From: CAYZJB01 sp964602985
Lineage (GTDB): Bacteria > CLD3 > SB21
Assembly: GCA_964602985.1 (NCBI GenBank)
Contig: CAZRTJ010000027.1
Coordinates: 1 to 47,402 of the forward strand
Reading direction: 5' to 3'
Length of the DNA stretch: 47,402 nt
Shown here: in pieces, positions 32,723-41,371 of the stretch
Layout of the letters: the number at the start of each line of letters is the position of its first letter
How positions within the stretch are numbered: the first letter of the stretch is position 1
The notes under the pieces: generated by a model
What the model was told of the DNA's origin: nothing
The model's database searches: none
Seen by the model: only the letters and a program-made list of their open reading frames with translations
Made by a program: the position numbers and the translations under genes

Positions 32723-34517
32723 TGTCTTTCCTCATCACAAGTTGGAGAATTCTTTTGGCATCGATGTCGTTGGGATACGAGTCGAGGTACCGGGCCAGGC
32801 AATACGATGATTTTCGATTGTCCTGGACAAAATAGTACAACAAACCCAGATCTTTGAAGACCGAGGGCCGAGTGGCCGATGTCTTGCGAAGATAGCGAAG
32901 GAAGGCGGCTTCGGCTTCGCCGTATCGACCGAGCGCTAACGCGCATTGACCCAGGGAAAGGTCACCGGCTCGTGTCGATTGATGTGAGTAGAAACCCTCC
33001 AGCCAGTAGGTCCACCGGGATGGAGGCTGAAGACGAAGGGTCGCCCAATCGTGTCGGAGATCTGCAGACGAAGATAGCGCTTTCGAGTCGCTGGCAAAGC
33101 ATGCGGTTCTCGAGTCGTATGCGATCAATGACCACAGGGAGTCTGCGGCCAGGTCCAATACCCATGGGAGATCACTGTGATGATCCACAATCACCCATTG
33201 CGGACGGTATCGTACAATCAGTCGTTTGAGTCCACCCAGTCCAGCCGACTGCCGGTACTCGTGATAGATCTCTTCACCCATCATTTCAAAATGTGTGTTG
33301 ATCCATACCGGTTGCCGAAGACGCCACGACAGCCAGTTACCGCAGTTAGGGCTATTCAGAATGCGTTGATTACGAAGACGTGACTCGACCGCATTCTCTG
33401 TTTCTTGCGCGACGGCCAGACCATATCCCGGCTGTACATCCCGATCGTCGGATGCGTAGTAGGCGCCAGTAACAATTCGGGCAGTCACGCTCAATAATAT
33501 GACCGTCAGACCAATAGGCGCGACCCGGGCAATCATGTTTGTTCGCACGGACCATCCCGAAAGATGGTGGGCGACAATGGGAAATACGGCCACAGCAAAC
33601 AGCGCGACATTGCGTACTTGGACTCCCGATACATACGCAAAGACCGCGAAAAGGATGAATTCATGAGGTTCGATCGAACGGAATCGCACGATCAACACGA
33701 TCAGACCTCCCGCCACGAACAGGCCGTACAGCGCCAAGGCCTCCACGGGCATCCCCAGTTGTATGGCAACTCCCCAGTTCCACGGAGACGACAATTCGGA
33801 TACGGCATTCGCAAATACGCTGTCGGACGAGAAATGGAAGAGCAGGTGAAAGGGATACCAGGCTCCCTCAAGATGCCACGGATTAACTAGAGTAGCCAGA
33901 AACGAGACAGCAAATGGAACGCTGTGTGCACGAGTCCATTGCCGCTGTCTCCACATGGTAAGCCCGTAGGCCGACAGGACGACCAGCCCGAGAATGAAGA
34001 GCGCGTGCGAATTAACCCAGATCAGCATGACGAACGGCACGCTCCAGAGGTCCCGAAGCCTCCTCGTGCGCAAGGCTTTTTCCATCAGAAAGAGCATCGC
34101 GGCAAGAAAAAACAACGACCAGACTTCGGGACGATAATTGATCCGCAATTCCAAAACCAGAAGAATGGCCAATCCTGTCCACAGAATCTGACTGTCCGAA
34201 AGCCCTCGTATCCGCAGGCGCCCGCGAACCAACCAGAAAATTATCAGCACCAGGATCGTTTGCAGAACCCCCAGACCGACATACCCTCCGAGCTGAAAGA
34301 GAATACTGTTCACAATTTCAAACAACCAGTAGAGATTGATCTGTTCTCGCTCCGGAACACCATACGAAAAAACTGCCGTACCCGGAAAAGAACTGTTTTC
34401 CAGGATCCACTCACCTGCCCTCAGGTGAAATCCCAGATCGCGGTCGTAAACTTTTTTGGCAGAAAATGCGACGACCAGGAGGACGAAGAGTGCGTACAAA
34501 AAAGCCCGATTCAACAT
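32709..34517 (-). CDS. polytopic membrane protein with C-terminal TPR-like region
   Basis: 602 residues with roughly ten hydrophobic helices in the first 370, beginning FLYALFVLLVVAFSAKKVYDRDLGFHLRAGEWI, and a soluble C-terminal part with TPR-like helices (LSLGQCALALGRYGEAEAAFLRYL, VKDLGLLYYFVQDN-like). The layout resembles large glycosyltransferase-C-like or DUF2723-like membrane proteins, without a firm assignment. The annotated ATG lies inside a terminator-like hairpin and has no SD, so the start is uncertain. Confidence 0.8.
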   Translation of the reverse strand: MLNRAFLYALFVLLVVAFSAKKVYDRDLGFHLRAGEWILENSSFPGTAVFSYGVPEREQINLYWLFEIVNSILFQLGGYVGLGVLQTILVLIIFWLVRGRLRIRGLSDSQILWTGLAILLVLELRINYRPEVWSLFFLAAMLFLMEKALRTRRLRDLWSVPFVMLIWVNSHALFILGLVVLSAYGLTMWRQRQWTRAHSVPFAVSFLATLVNPWHLEGAWYPFHLLFHFSSDSVFANAVSELSSPWNWGVAIQLGMPVEALALYGLFVAGGLIVLIVRFRSIEPHEFILFAVFAYVSGVQVRNVALFAVAVFPIVAHHLSGWSVRTNMIARVAPIGLTVILLSVTARIVTGAYYASDDRDVQPGYGLAVAQETENAVESRLRNQRILNSPNCGNWLSWRLRQPVWINTHFEMMGEEIYHEYRQSAGLGGLKRLIVRYRPQWVIVDHHSDLPWVLDLAADSLWSLIAYDSRTACFASDSKALSSSADLRHDWATLRLQPPSRWTYWLEGFYSHQSTRAGDLSLGQCALALGRYGEAEAAFLRYLRKTSATRPSVFKDLGLLYYFVQDNRKSSYCLARYLDSYPNDIDAKRILQLVMRKDNAPS

Positions 34518-34522
34518 CGGGC
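34504..34522 (-). terminator. terminator-like hairpin overlapping a start codon
   Basis: On the minus strand GCCCGAT-GTTGA-ATCGGGC is followed by TTTTTT. The ATG of the 602-aa gene lies at the stem-loop junction. Confidence 0.5.
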
Positions 34523-34550
34523 AAAATATAGTCGATTTGTACAGAAAAGA

Positions 34551-34580
34551 AAGGTCGGTAACCTCGAGAGTACCGACCTT
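34551..34580 (-). terminator. Rho-independent terminator of arsR-arsM
   Basis: A perfect 10-bp stem, AAGGTCGGTA and TACCGACCTT, 10-nt loop, followed on the minus strand by TCTTTTC. It begins 7 nt after the arsM stop. Confidence 0.75.
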
Positions 34581-34587
34581 GTTTGTG

Positions 34588-35376
34588 CTAGCGAGCTCCT
34601 CGAACCGTGATGCTCAAGACCCGCGCATGGCCCAGGGTTCGTTCCGACGGTGGTACTTCAGCAAGGACACGGTCGAGAACCTCCTGCGGAACCGGCACTT
34701 CGCGTTCCTTATCCAGGCGAAGATCCCGAAATCCCGTCTCCGTGATGATGCGAAGATATTCATCCTTTTTCAGGGCCCCGCTGATGCAACCGGAGTATAA
34801 TTCCGCGGCCGCTTTGGCAGCCGGACTCATCTCCCCCTCCACCACGACGTCCGAGATCACGAAATAACCGGACGGTTTGAGCACACGGTAGATCTCAGAA
34901 AACGCTTTCCGTTTGTCGGGGACGAGATTGATCACACAGTTGCTCATCACGACGTCGGCCACTCCGTCCGGAAGCGGAAGATTCTCGATTTCACCCATGC
35001 GGAACTCGACATTGCTCAGGCCGATCTTGCGGCGATTCTCTTCGGCGCGCTCCAGCATTTGCGGTGTCATGTCGATCCCAATGACGCGCCCCGTCGGTCC
35101 CACTTGATGAGCGGCGATGAAGGCGTCGTTACCCGCGCCGCTCCCCAGATCGATGACGGTCTGCCCCGGCTTCAATCCGGCGAAGGCCGTCGGCAGACCA
35201 CAACCGAGGTTCAGATTGGCGTCCGGCATGTATCCCTCTTGCTGCGAATAATCCTCATCCATGAAGATGTTCGTGTCGGTGTCGGACGAACAGCCGCACC
35301 CACAACCGCCGTCCTGTACCACGGCGATCGTACCGTATTTCTTCTTCACGACTTCCTTGATTTCATCTGCGTTCAT
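34588..35376 (-). CDS. arsM: arsenite methyltransferase ArsM
   Basis: 262 residues. SAM-binding Rossmann motif VIDLGSGAGNDAF and IGIDMTPQML. The three arsenite-binding cysteines are present: C59 (LGCGLP), C147 (SNCVINLVPD) and C197 (YSGCISGAL). An extra Cys cluster, CGCGC (25-29), lies at the N-terminus. It methylates As(III) to volatile or more easily exported forms. The ATG overlaps the arsR stop by four bases. Confidence 0.95.
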   Translation of the reverse strand: MNADEIKEVVKKKYGTIAVVQDGGCGCGCSSDTDTNIFMDEDYSQQEGYMPDANLNLGCGLPTAFAGLKPGQTVIDLGSGAGNDAFIAAHQVGPTGRVIGIDMTPQMLERAEENRRKIGLSNVEFRMGEIENLPLPDGVADVVMSNCVINLVPDKRKAFSEIYRVLKPSGYFVISDVVVEGEMSPAAKAAAELYSGCISGALKKDEYLRIITETGFRDLRLDKEREVPVPQEVLDRVLAEVPPSERTLGHARVLSITVRGAR

Positions 35377-35777
35377 GATCCTGCCTTTCGGTTAGATGAC
35401 AGTTTGGATATTCTGGATTTTCGAATCCCCGGAATCGATACAAAGGTGACACAACACTTGGCGCCCACGCGCCGGTCGAATCTCTGGATGTCTTTCTGCA
35501 ACAGGGGCTCCGATTCAAACAGCCCCGTCAACGTCACGCGAATCTCTTTGGTCAGCAGGTCTTCGTTTAGTGAATAAAGACTCCACAATCCGACGGAACG
35601 ATCCCGGAGAAGACCGCGAAATTTCAGGAAGGCCAGATGCCGGGATACTTTGGGTTGGGACAATTGCAGTACTTCATAGATATCACACACGCACAACTCA
35701 CCCGACCGCAGCAAGAGGTTCACGATTCGCAAGCGGGTCGGATCGGCCAGGGACGTAAAGAAATCAACGATTTGCAT
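35373..35777 (-). CDS. arsR: ArsR family metalloregulator
   Basis: 134 residues with the ArsR winged helix: FTSLADPTRLRIVNLLLRS, the ELCVCDI Cys pair of alpha3-type As(III) sites, and SQPKVSRHLAFLKFRGLL. The C-terminal KCCVTF pair may add ligands. It heads the arsR-arsM operon; arsenite binding should release it from the upstream palindrome. Confidence 0.93.
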   Translation of the reverse strand: MQIVDFFTSLADPTRLRIVNLLLRSGELCVCDIYEVLQLSQPKVSRHLAFLKFRGLLRDRSVGLWSLYSLNEDLLTKEIRVTLTGLFESEPLLQKDIQRFDRRVGAKCCVTFVSIPGIRKSRISKLSSNRKAGS

Positions 35778-35790
35778 CTTTGCTTATCCT

Positions 35791-35812
35791 TATATACGGA
35801 TATACGTATATA
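35791..35812. promoter_or_regulatory. ArsR operator
   Basis: A perfect inverted repeat TATATACG-N6-CGTATATA, 14 nt upstream of arsR. Confidence 0.75.
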
Positions 35813-35974
35813 AATCACAAAAGGTTTCCAGTCAAGTGGAAACTTAAAACGACGCGGCGCTCCGATCACATCGACCCGCCGCCGAAGTTGCCGTTTGGCC
35901 TGGACATTGCGTCCGCGCCGGGGAGGCTGTCCGTGTCTTGCACGGCACGGTTATTTCGCATACATTGCCGCCCC

Positions 35975-36970
35975 ATGAAGAACATTCTCCTCATCCACAC
36001 CGGCGGCACAATGGGAATGCCGCTTGGCGAAGGAAAGCCCGTTGCGGCGCAACAGTTTGCGGACGAAGTCTTCCGCCATGTGCCGGGTCTCAAGTCCATT
36101 GCCAATATTGATTTCGTCAGCCCGTTCAACATCGACAGTTCCAATATTTCCATCCCGCATTGGATCACGCTCGGTCAGGAGATCGCCTCCAGCATCGACC
36201 GCTACGACGGTTTTGTCATCATCCATGGCACCGATACGATGAGTTACACGGCGTGCGCCCTGTCCTACATGTTGACCAACCTGCCGAAACCGGTGATTCT
36301 GACGGGATCTCAACGCCGCCTCTCGGATATTCGCACGGACGCCAAGAATAATCTGATTAATTCGATCGAACTGGCGACGTATGACATTCCGGAAGTCGGA
36401 ATATTCTTTGACTACAAACTCTTTCGCGGGAACCGCACAAAGAAAACCAGCATCGACCAATTTGATGCATTTGCTTCACCGAATTTTCCGACTCTGGCCG
36501 AAGTGGGCTTGCGCATCGATATCAAGAACATTCATCGAAAGCCGACCGGTATCTTCCGGTTGGACCGCAATTTCAGCAAACAGGTGACCTGTCTTCGTCT
36601 ATTTCCGGGATTTGACCCAGTCCTGCTGGACGCGATGCTCACATCGTCCGTACAGGTCACCATTCTGGAGGGATTCGGTTCGGGCAATGTTCCCATCCTC
36701 GAAGATTCCGTCGTGCCGTTCGTCCGGCAAGCCACGGAAAACGGAAAACTCGTCGCCATTGCCAGCCAATGCATCAACGGCAACGTCAGTCTCGACCAGT
36801 ATGAATGCGGTAAACAGGCTGCACACGCTGGAGCCATTTCCTGTCTGGACATGACGACCGAAGCGGCCGTGATCAAGGCCATGTATCTCCTGGGTCAGTT
36901 TGGCGGCGATCTTCAGAAGGTGCGAAGCAATTTTCTCATCAACCTAGCCGGCGAACTATCGGATGCGTGA
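35975..36970 (+). CDS. ansA: L-asparaginase (type I, cytosolic)
   Basis: Start at ATG 35975 gives 331 residues. Catalytic motif 1 is IHTGGTMGM and motif 2 is IIHGTDTMSYTA; the second-domain GFGSGNVP is also present. No signal peptide, so the cytosolic low-affinity type. It converts asparagine to aspartate and ammonia. Aspartate is the beta-alanine precursor, which may link it with panC, whose start overlaps its stop. Confidence 0.92.
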   Translation: MKNILLIHTGGTMGMPLGEGKPVAAQQFADEVFRHVPGLKSIANIDFVSPFNIDSSNISIPHWITLGQEIASSIDRYDGFVIIHGTDTMSYTACALSYMLTNLPKPVILTGSQRRLSDIRTDAKNNLINSIELATYDIPEVGIFFDYKLFRGNRTKKTSIDQFDAFASPNFPTLAEVGLRIDIKNIHRKPTGIFRLDRNFSKQVTCLRLFPGFDPVLLDAMLTSSVQVTILEGFGSGNVPILEDSVVPFVRQATENGKLVAIASQCINGNVSLDQYECGKQAAHAGAISCLDMTTEAAVIKAMYLLGQFGGDLQKVRSNFLINLAGELSDA

Positions 36971-37811
36971 TATGGTCCTACTGGAAACCGCGGACGCCGT
37001 ACGACGGTGGGTAGAGCGCCAGAGGCATGCGGGACATCGGATCGGCTTTGTCCCTACCATGGGCTATCTCCACGAAGGACATCTCAGCCTGGTTCGCGTG
37101 GCACGACAGTCCTGCGATCGCGTGATCCTGAGCATTTTTGTCAACCCGACGCAGTTTGGACCCAACGAGGACTTCGCACGGTATCCGCGCGATTTGGAGC
37201 GAGATAAACAGCTCGCCCGCCCCCACGTGGATGCGTTATTTGCCCCGGCGTCCCCGGAAATCTATCCCCCCGATTCGACGACGACTGTCGATGTCGGTGA
37301 GATGGGGACCGTGATGTGCGGCGCGTCCCGACCGGGTCACTTTCGAGGCGTTGCAACCGTAGTCACCAAACTCCTGAACATCGTCACACCGGAAGTCGCC
37401 GTCTTTGGGCAAAAGGATGCCCAGCAGTTTTTCATCCTGCGCCGCGTCATCCGCGATCTGAACATCCACACCGCGATGGTCATGGCGCCCATCGTTCGAG
37501 AACCCGATGGGCTCGCGATGAGTTCGCGGAACGTCTACCTGTCTGTGGACGAACGAAAACAGGCGCTGGCGTTGTCGGAATCCCTTCGCATAGCGCAGGA
37601 TCTTGTGACATCCGGAGAACGGCAGGCGAGTACGATCCTCCATGCCATGACACATCACGTGCAACGACAATCGCTTGCCCGCATCGATTACATCACGATC
37701 CGGGAGACCGAATCGCTCACTCCGATCGAGACCGTGGCAAATCCTGCGTTGATTGCGCTCGCCGTGTTTGTGGGAAGCACACGACTCATCGATAATTGGA
37801 TTTTTGAATGA
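36963..37811 (+). CDS. panC: pantothenate synthetase
   Basis: 282 residues, normal length. Motifs FVPTMGYLHEGHLSLV (ATP-binding), IFVNPTQFGPNEDFARYPR, VFGQKDAQQFFILRR and DGLAMSSRNVYLS. Joins pantoate and beta-alanine. The start may be 36963 or the ATG at 36972; both overlap or abut the ansA stop. Its stop overlaps the next ATG (ATGA). Confidence 0.96.
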   Translation: MRDMVLLETADAVRRWVERQRHAGHRIGFVPTMGYLHEGHLSLVRVARQSCDRVILSIFVNPTQFGPNEDFARYPRDLERDKQLARPHVDALFAPASPEIYPPDSTTTVDVGEMGTVMCGASRPGHFRGVATVVTKLLNIVTPEVAVFGQKDAQQFFILRRVIRDLNIHTAMVMAPIVREPDGLAMSSRNVYLSVDERKQALALSESLRIAQDLVTSGERQASTILHAMTHHVQRQSLARIDYITIRETESLTPIETVANPALIALAVFVGSTRLIDNWIFE

Positions 37812-38554
37812 ACAACGATCTTGTCACCCTGATCCTAGCGGCCGGCAAAGGAACCCGCATGAAATCGGACCTGGCCAAAGTATTGCACAAGTTGTGCGGA
37901 CGTCCGATGATTCACTACGTCATTCGAATGTCCCGTGAAATCGGCTCGACCCGAACCCTCGCAATCATCGGACATCAAAAGGAACGTGTCCGCGACGAAC
38001 TGACCGACGAGAATATCGAATTTGTCGTTCAGGAACCGCAACTCGGCACCGGTCATGCCATCGCGCAGGCCCACGGCGTGTTGGACGGATACAACGGTGA
38101 GATCCTGATCCTCTCGGGAGACGCTCCTCTGCTCACGCCCGCGACCATGCGACGACTGATCGAACATCATCGCACGCAATCGGCTGCGGCTACGGTTCTC
38201 ACGACCCATCTGCCGGATCCCACCGGATACGGGCGAATCGTTCGCAATCCCGATGGGTCTGTCCAGAAGGTCGTCGAGCACAAGGACGCCACCCCCCAAG
38301 AACGGGCCATCTCCGAAATCAATTCGGGTATCTATGTCTTTGCGGCACCCGATTTGTTTCGCGCCTTACAGAAGGTCGGGAATGACAACGCGCAACGAGA
38401 GTACTACCTTCCAGATGTGATCCCTATTCTCCTCTCCGAAGGAAAAAAAGTTTCCGCGCTCTTGACTGAGGATTACGAAGAAATTTCAGGAATCAATACC
38501 ATTGAACAACTGCAGGAAGCAGAACGAATTCTGCAGCAACGACAGGAATCATAA
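37808..38554 (+). CDS. GlmU-like nucleotidyltransferase, N-terminal domain only
   Basis: 248 residues. Contains LILAAGKGTRMKSDLAKVLH, GTGHAIAQA, ILSGDAPLLTP and the GYGRIVRN segment, i.e. the UDP-GlcNAc pyrophosphorylase half of GlmU. The left-handed beta-helix acetyltransferase half (normally another 200 residues) is absent and nothing downstream encodes it. It should make UDP-GlcNAc (or a related UDP-sugar) from a separately supplied sugar phosphate. Confidence 0.88.
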   Translation: MNNDLVTLILAAGKGTRMKSDLAKVLHKLCGRPMIHYVIRMSREIGSTRTLAIIGHQKERVRDELTDENIEFVVQEPQLGTGHAIAQAHGVLDGYNGEILILSGDAPLLTPATMRRLIEHHRTQSAAATVLTTHLPDPTGYGRIVRNPDGSVQKVVEHKDATPQERAISEINSGIYVFAAPDLFRALQKVGNDNAQREYYLPDVIPILLSEGKKVSALLTEDYEEISGINTIEQLQEAERILQQRQES

Positions 38555-38557
38555 ACC

Positions 38558-39577
38558 ATGCATCAGATCACACTGATTCCCGGTGACGGGATCGGACCCT
38601 CCATCATGGAAGTCGCTGTCCATGTATTGGAGGCATCGGGAGTACGTTTCGAATGGGACACGCGTTATGCGGGTATGGCGGCCGTCGAGAAATTCGATAC
38701 GCCCATTCCTTTCGAGACGCTCGAATCGATTCGCCGTACGCGCGTGGCCTTCAAGGGCCCACTGACGACGCCGGTCGGCGGGGGATATCGCAGTGTCAAC
38801 GTCGCCCTGCGACAGGAGTTCGAACTGTACGCCAATGTGAGGCCGGCAGTTTCATTCGAGGGGATTGCCTCGCGCTATCAGAACGTCAACATTCTGATGG
38901 TGCGGGAGAACACCGAAGGGTTGTATTCCGGCGTCGAGCACGTGATCAAAGACGAAGGGAAAGTCATCGCCGCCGAAAGCACGGCCGTGATTACGCGCAA
39001 CGGCAGCGAACGGAGCATTCGGTATGCCTTCGAGTACGCCCGCAAACACGGCCGCAAGCGCGTCACCCTGGTTCACAAAGCCAACATCCTGAAATGCACG
39101 ACCGGCCTCTTCCTCGAAATCGGCAAAGACGTGTCAAAGGAATACCCCGACGTGGAATTTCGCGATCGCATTATCGACGCGTGCGCCATGGACCTGGTGA
39201 TGGATCCATCCCCATACGACGTCATTGTCACGACGAATCTTTTTGGCGATATCTTGTCGGATCTGGCGGCCGGTCTGGTCGGCGGGCTCGGCTTGACGCC
39301 GGGCGCCAACATCGGAAAAAGCGCCGCCATTTTTGAAGCCGTTCACGGAAGCGCGCCGGACATTGCCGGAAAGAATATCGCCAATCCCACGGCGGTGATC
39401 ATGGCAGGGATCATGATGCTCGAACACTTGGGCGAATTGGAGGCGGCCCGCAGAGTCGATGAGGCTGTGAAAACCGTCATTCGCGATGGAAAGTCCGTTA
39501 CCCGCGACCTGAACAAAAACAGCACATGCGGAACTCAGCAAATGGGAGACGCGATCATAAAGAAACTGAAGGGCTAA
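38558..39577 (+). CDS. NAD-dependent isocitrate dehydrogenase (isocitrate/isopropylmalate family)
   Basis: 339 residues. ITLIPGDGIGPSI, LRQEFELYANVRPAVSF, RENTEGLYSGVEH, the metal-binding DVIVTTNLFGDILSDLAAGL and EAVHGSAPDIAGKNIANPTA. The S/R/Y pattern fits the mitochondrial-type NAD-IDH or a homologue; isopropylmalate dehydrogenase is less likely. It follows the nucleotidyltransferase by three nt. Confidence 0.9.
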   Translation: MHQITLIPGDGIGPSIMEVAVHVLEASGVRFEWDTRYAGMAAVEKFDTPIPFETLESIRRTRVAFKGPLTTPVGGGYRSVNVALRQEFELYANVRPAVSFEGIASRYQNVNILMVRENTEGLYSGVEHVIKDEGKVIAAESTAVITRNGSERSIRYAFEYARKHGRKRVTLVHKANILKCTTGLFLEIGKDVSKEYPDVEFRDRIIDACAMDLVMDPSPYDVIVTTNLFGDILSDLAAGLVGGLGLTPGANIGKSAAIFEAVHGSAPDIAGKNIANPTAVIMAGIMMLEHLGELEAARRVDEAVKTVIRDGKSVTRDLNKNSTCGTQQMGDAIIKKLKG

Positions 39578-40758
39578 GGGACTTCCTTCGGCAGACGAAG
39601 CAATAAGATCGCCGCGAGGGTCCCCACTCCAAAGGTCGCGGCCCACAGAACAGTCGATCCATGCGCGCTCATCGTCGCCGTCCCGACCGTCGGCCCGAGA
39701 ATGAACGCGATGCTGAACATCATCTGAAGAAGTCCCATATACTGGCCGCGTTTGTCGTCCGGCGCAATATCGGACACAAACGCTGCCGCCGTTGGAAAGA
39801 AGATCATCTCCCCCACCGTCCAGACAGCGAACGTCAAGAGTACTCCCGTCATTTCCCAAATCCCGACCTGCAACCCGTAGCCAAGGCCCACCAGGAATGC
39901 CCCCAACGCGAGGGACGCCCGATGACTCCAGTGGGACATGGTCGTATTGATGTGTATTTCCAACAAAATGATCAGACCCGTATTGACCAGCCAGATGAGA
40001 CCATACGCCGATTCCGACAAACCGATCTCGTTCACCAGAAAGAGCGGCATCGTCGCTTCATTCTGAAAAAACACCGCCAGGACGAGCATGACCGCGAAAA
40101 GAAACAGGATCAGTCGCCGGTCGCGCAATGGGGCGAACAGGTCCCCGATCCGGTGAGGCATTTTTTCGATCGGTGAATCCCGCAAGGAGGACAGCGCCAA
40201 GAGACAACCGGCCGCGATCGACATCGCGCCATTGATATAAAAAAGAAGATCGTAGGATAGGAGGACGACAAACCCGCCCAGCGCGGGACCGAAACTCATT
40301 CCCAGATTGATTGCAAGACGATTGACGGCAAAAGCTGTCTTTCGCATTTCCGCCGGCGCGTATTCCCCCACAATCGACAAACTCGCCGGTCGAAATGCCT
40401 CGCTGAAGATGGCCCAGAGAATGGTCAGAAGAAAGATCCCCTCCACCGATGCCACCCACGGATACGCCAGAAGAAACAAACCGGAGGCAATCAAACCGAG
40501 CTTCATCAGACGCACCGGACCCCATCGATCGCTCAGATACCCGGCGAGAGGCGAAGTCACCATGGCGCCCACGCCGTACCCACCGATGATCAATCCGGTA
40601 AGCTCCGTCGTGTAGTGCAATTTCTTGCTGAGAAACAAGGCGAGAAAAGGCAAGGCCATCGTACCCATACGATTCACCAACGTCACCGCAAACAGGATCC
40701 ACAGCGGACGCGGCAGGTCGCGGGCCTGACGCCAGGACTCAAGGATGGATCCGATCAC
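39574..40758 (-). CDS. MFS transporter
   Basis: 394 residues with about twelve hydrophobic helices. The MFS loop 2-3 signature is GYLSDRWGPVRLMKLG and DDKRGQYMGLLQM follows the later half. Substrate unknown. Convergent with the IDH gene, their stops overlapping. Last gene of the M1-peptidase - acyltransferase - MFS operon. Confidence 0.9.
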   Translation of the reverse strand: MIGSILESWRQARDLPRPLWILFAVTLVNRMGTMALPFLALFLSKKLHYTTELTGLIIGGYGVGAMVTSPLAGYLSDRWGPVRLMKLGLIASGLFLLAYPWVASVEGIFLLTILWAIFSEAFRPASLSIVGEYAPAEMRKTAFAVNRLAINLGMSFGPALGGFVVLLSYDLLFYINGAMSIAAGCLLALSSLRDSPIEKMPHRIGDLFAPLRDRRLILFLFAVMLVLAVFFQNEATMPLFLVNEIGLSESAYGLIWLVNTGLIILLEIHINTTMSHWSHRASLALGAFLVGLGYGLQVGIWEMTGVLLTFAVWTVGEMIFFPTAAAFVSDIAPDDKRGQYMGLLQMMFSIAFILGPTVGTATMSAHGSTVLWAATFGVGTLAAILLLRLPKEVP

Positions 40759-40759
40759 G

Positions 40760-41371
40760 CTACTCGATTGGGTACTGGCTGTTGTCTGGCAATGTCTTGG
40801 GGTACTTGCCCTGGACCGGACGAAAGAGGTCCAGCAGTCGGCGCATATCCCGATTCAAATCACCCGTCGGATAGAACAGAGGGTTGAGCAGGAGAGTCCG
40901 GTTCTTGAAATCAAAAAATACCGGCAGCAACGGCACCGTGGCGCGCGTCGCCACATGATAGAACCCAGTCTTCCATTTTGCGATCTGTCGGCGCGTTCCC
41001 TCGGGTGATAAGCCGAGAATGAATTTCTCATGCCTCTTGAAAAGTTCGACCACCTGATCGACCACGCCCGTTGCCTGACTGCGATCGACCGGTTGCCCGC
41101 CCAACCATCGCCATATGTAAGTGATCGGCCACTTGAAGATCGAATGCTTCCCCAGCCAGTGCACGCGGATGCCCATGGCCAGCAGGGCCGCCATGCCGAT
41201 CACAAAATCCCAGTTGGTCGTATGCGGTGCGCCGATGGCGACAAATTGTCGTACGTTCGGCACCTCGCCGCCGATCGACCAGCGCATCATTCGCAGAATG
41301 GCGCGTCCAACAGCGCGAGAAAACCGGTTCCCGAATTGCGGCACCAGATCTCCAAGAGATGGAACGAACAT
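40760..41371 (-). CDS. PlsC-like 1-acyl-glycerol-phosphate acyltransferase
   Basis: Start at ATG 41371, which overlaps the M1 peptidase stop; 203 residues. HX4D catalytic box in HTTNWDF, GKHSIFKWP, and the EGTRR substrate motif in LSPEGTRRQIAKWK. It transfers an acyl chain to a lysophospholipid-like acceptor at the membrane. Confidence 0.88.
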   Translation of the reverse strand: MFVPSLGDLVPQFGNRFSRAVGRAILRMMRWSIGGEVPNVRQFVAIGAPHTTNWDFVIGMAALLAMGIRVHWLGKHSIFKWPITYIWRWLGGQPVDRSQATGVVDQVVELFKRHEKFILGLSPEGTRRQIAKWKTGFYHVATRATVPLLPVFFDFKNRTLLLNPLFYPTGDLNRDMRRLLDLFRPVQGKYPKTLPDNSQYPIE

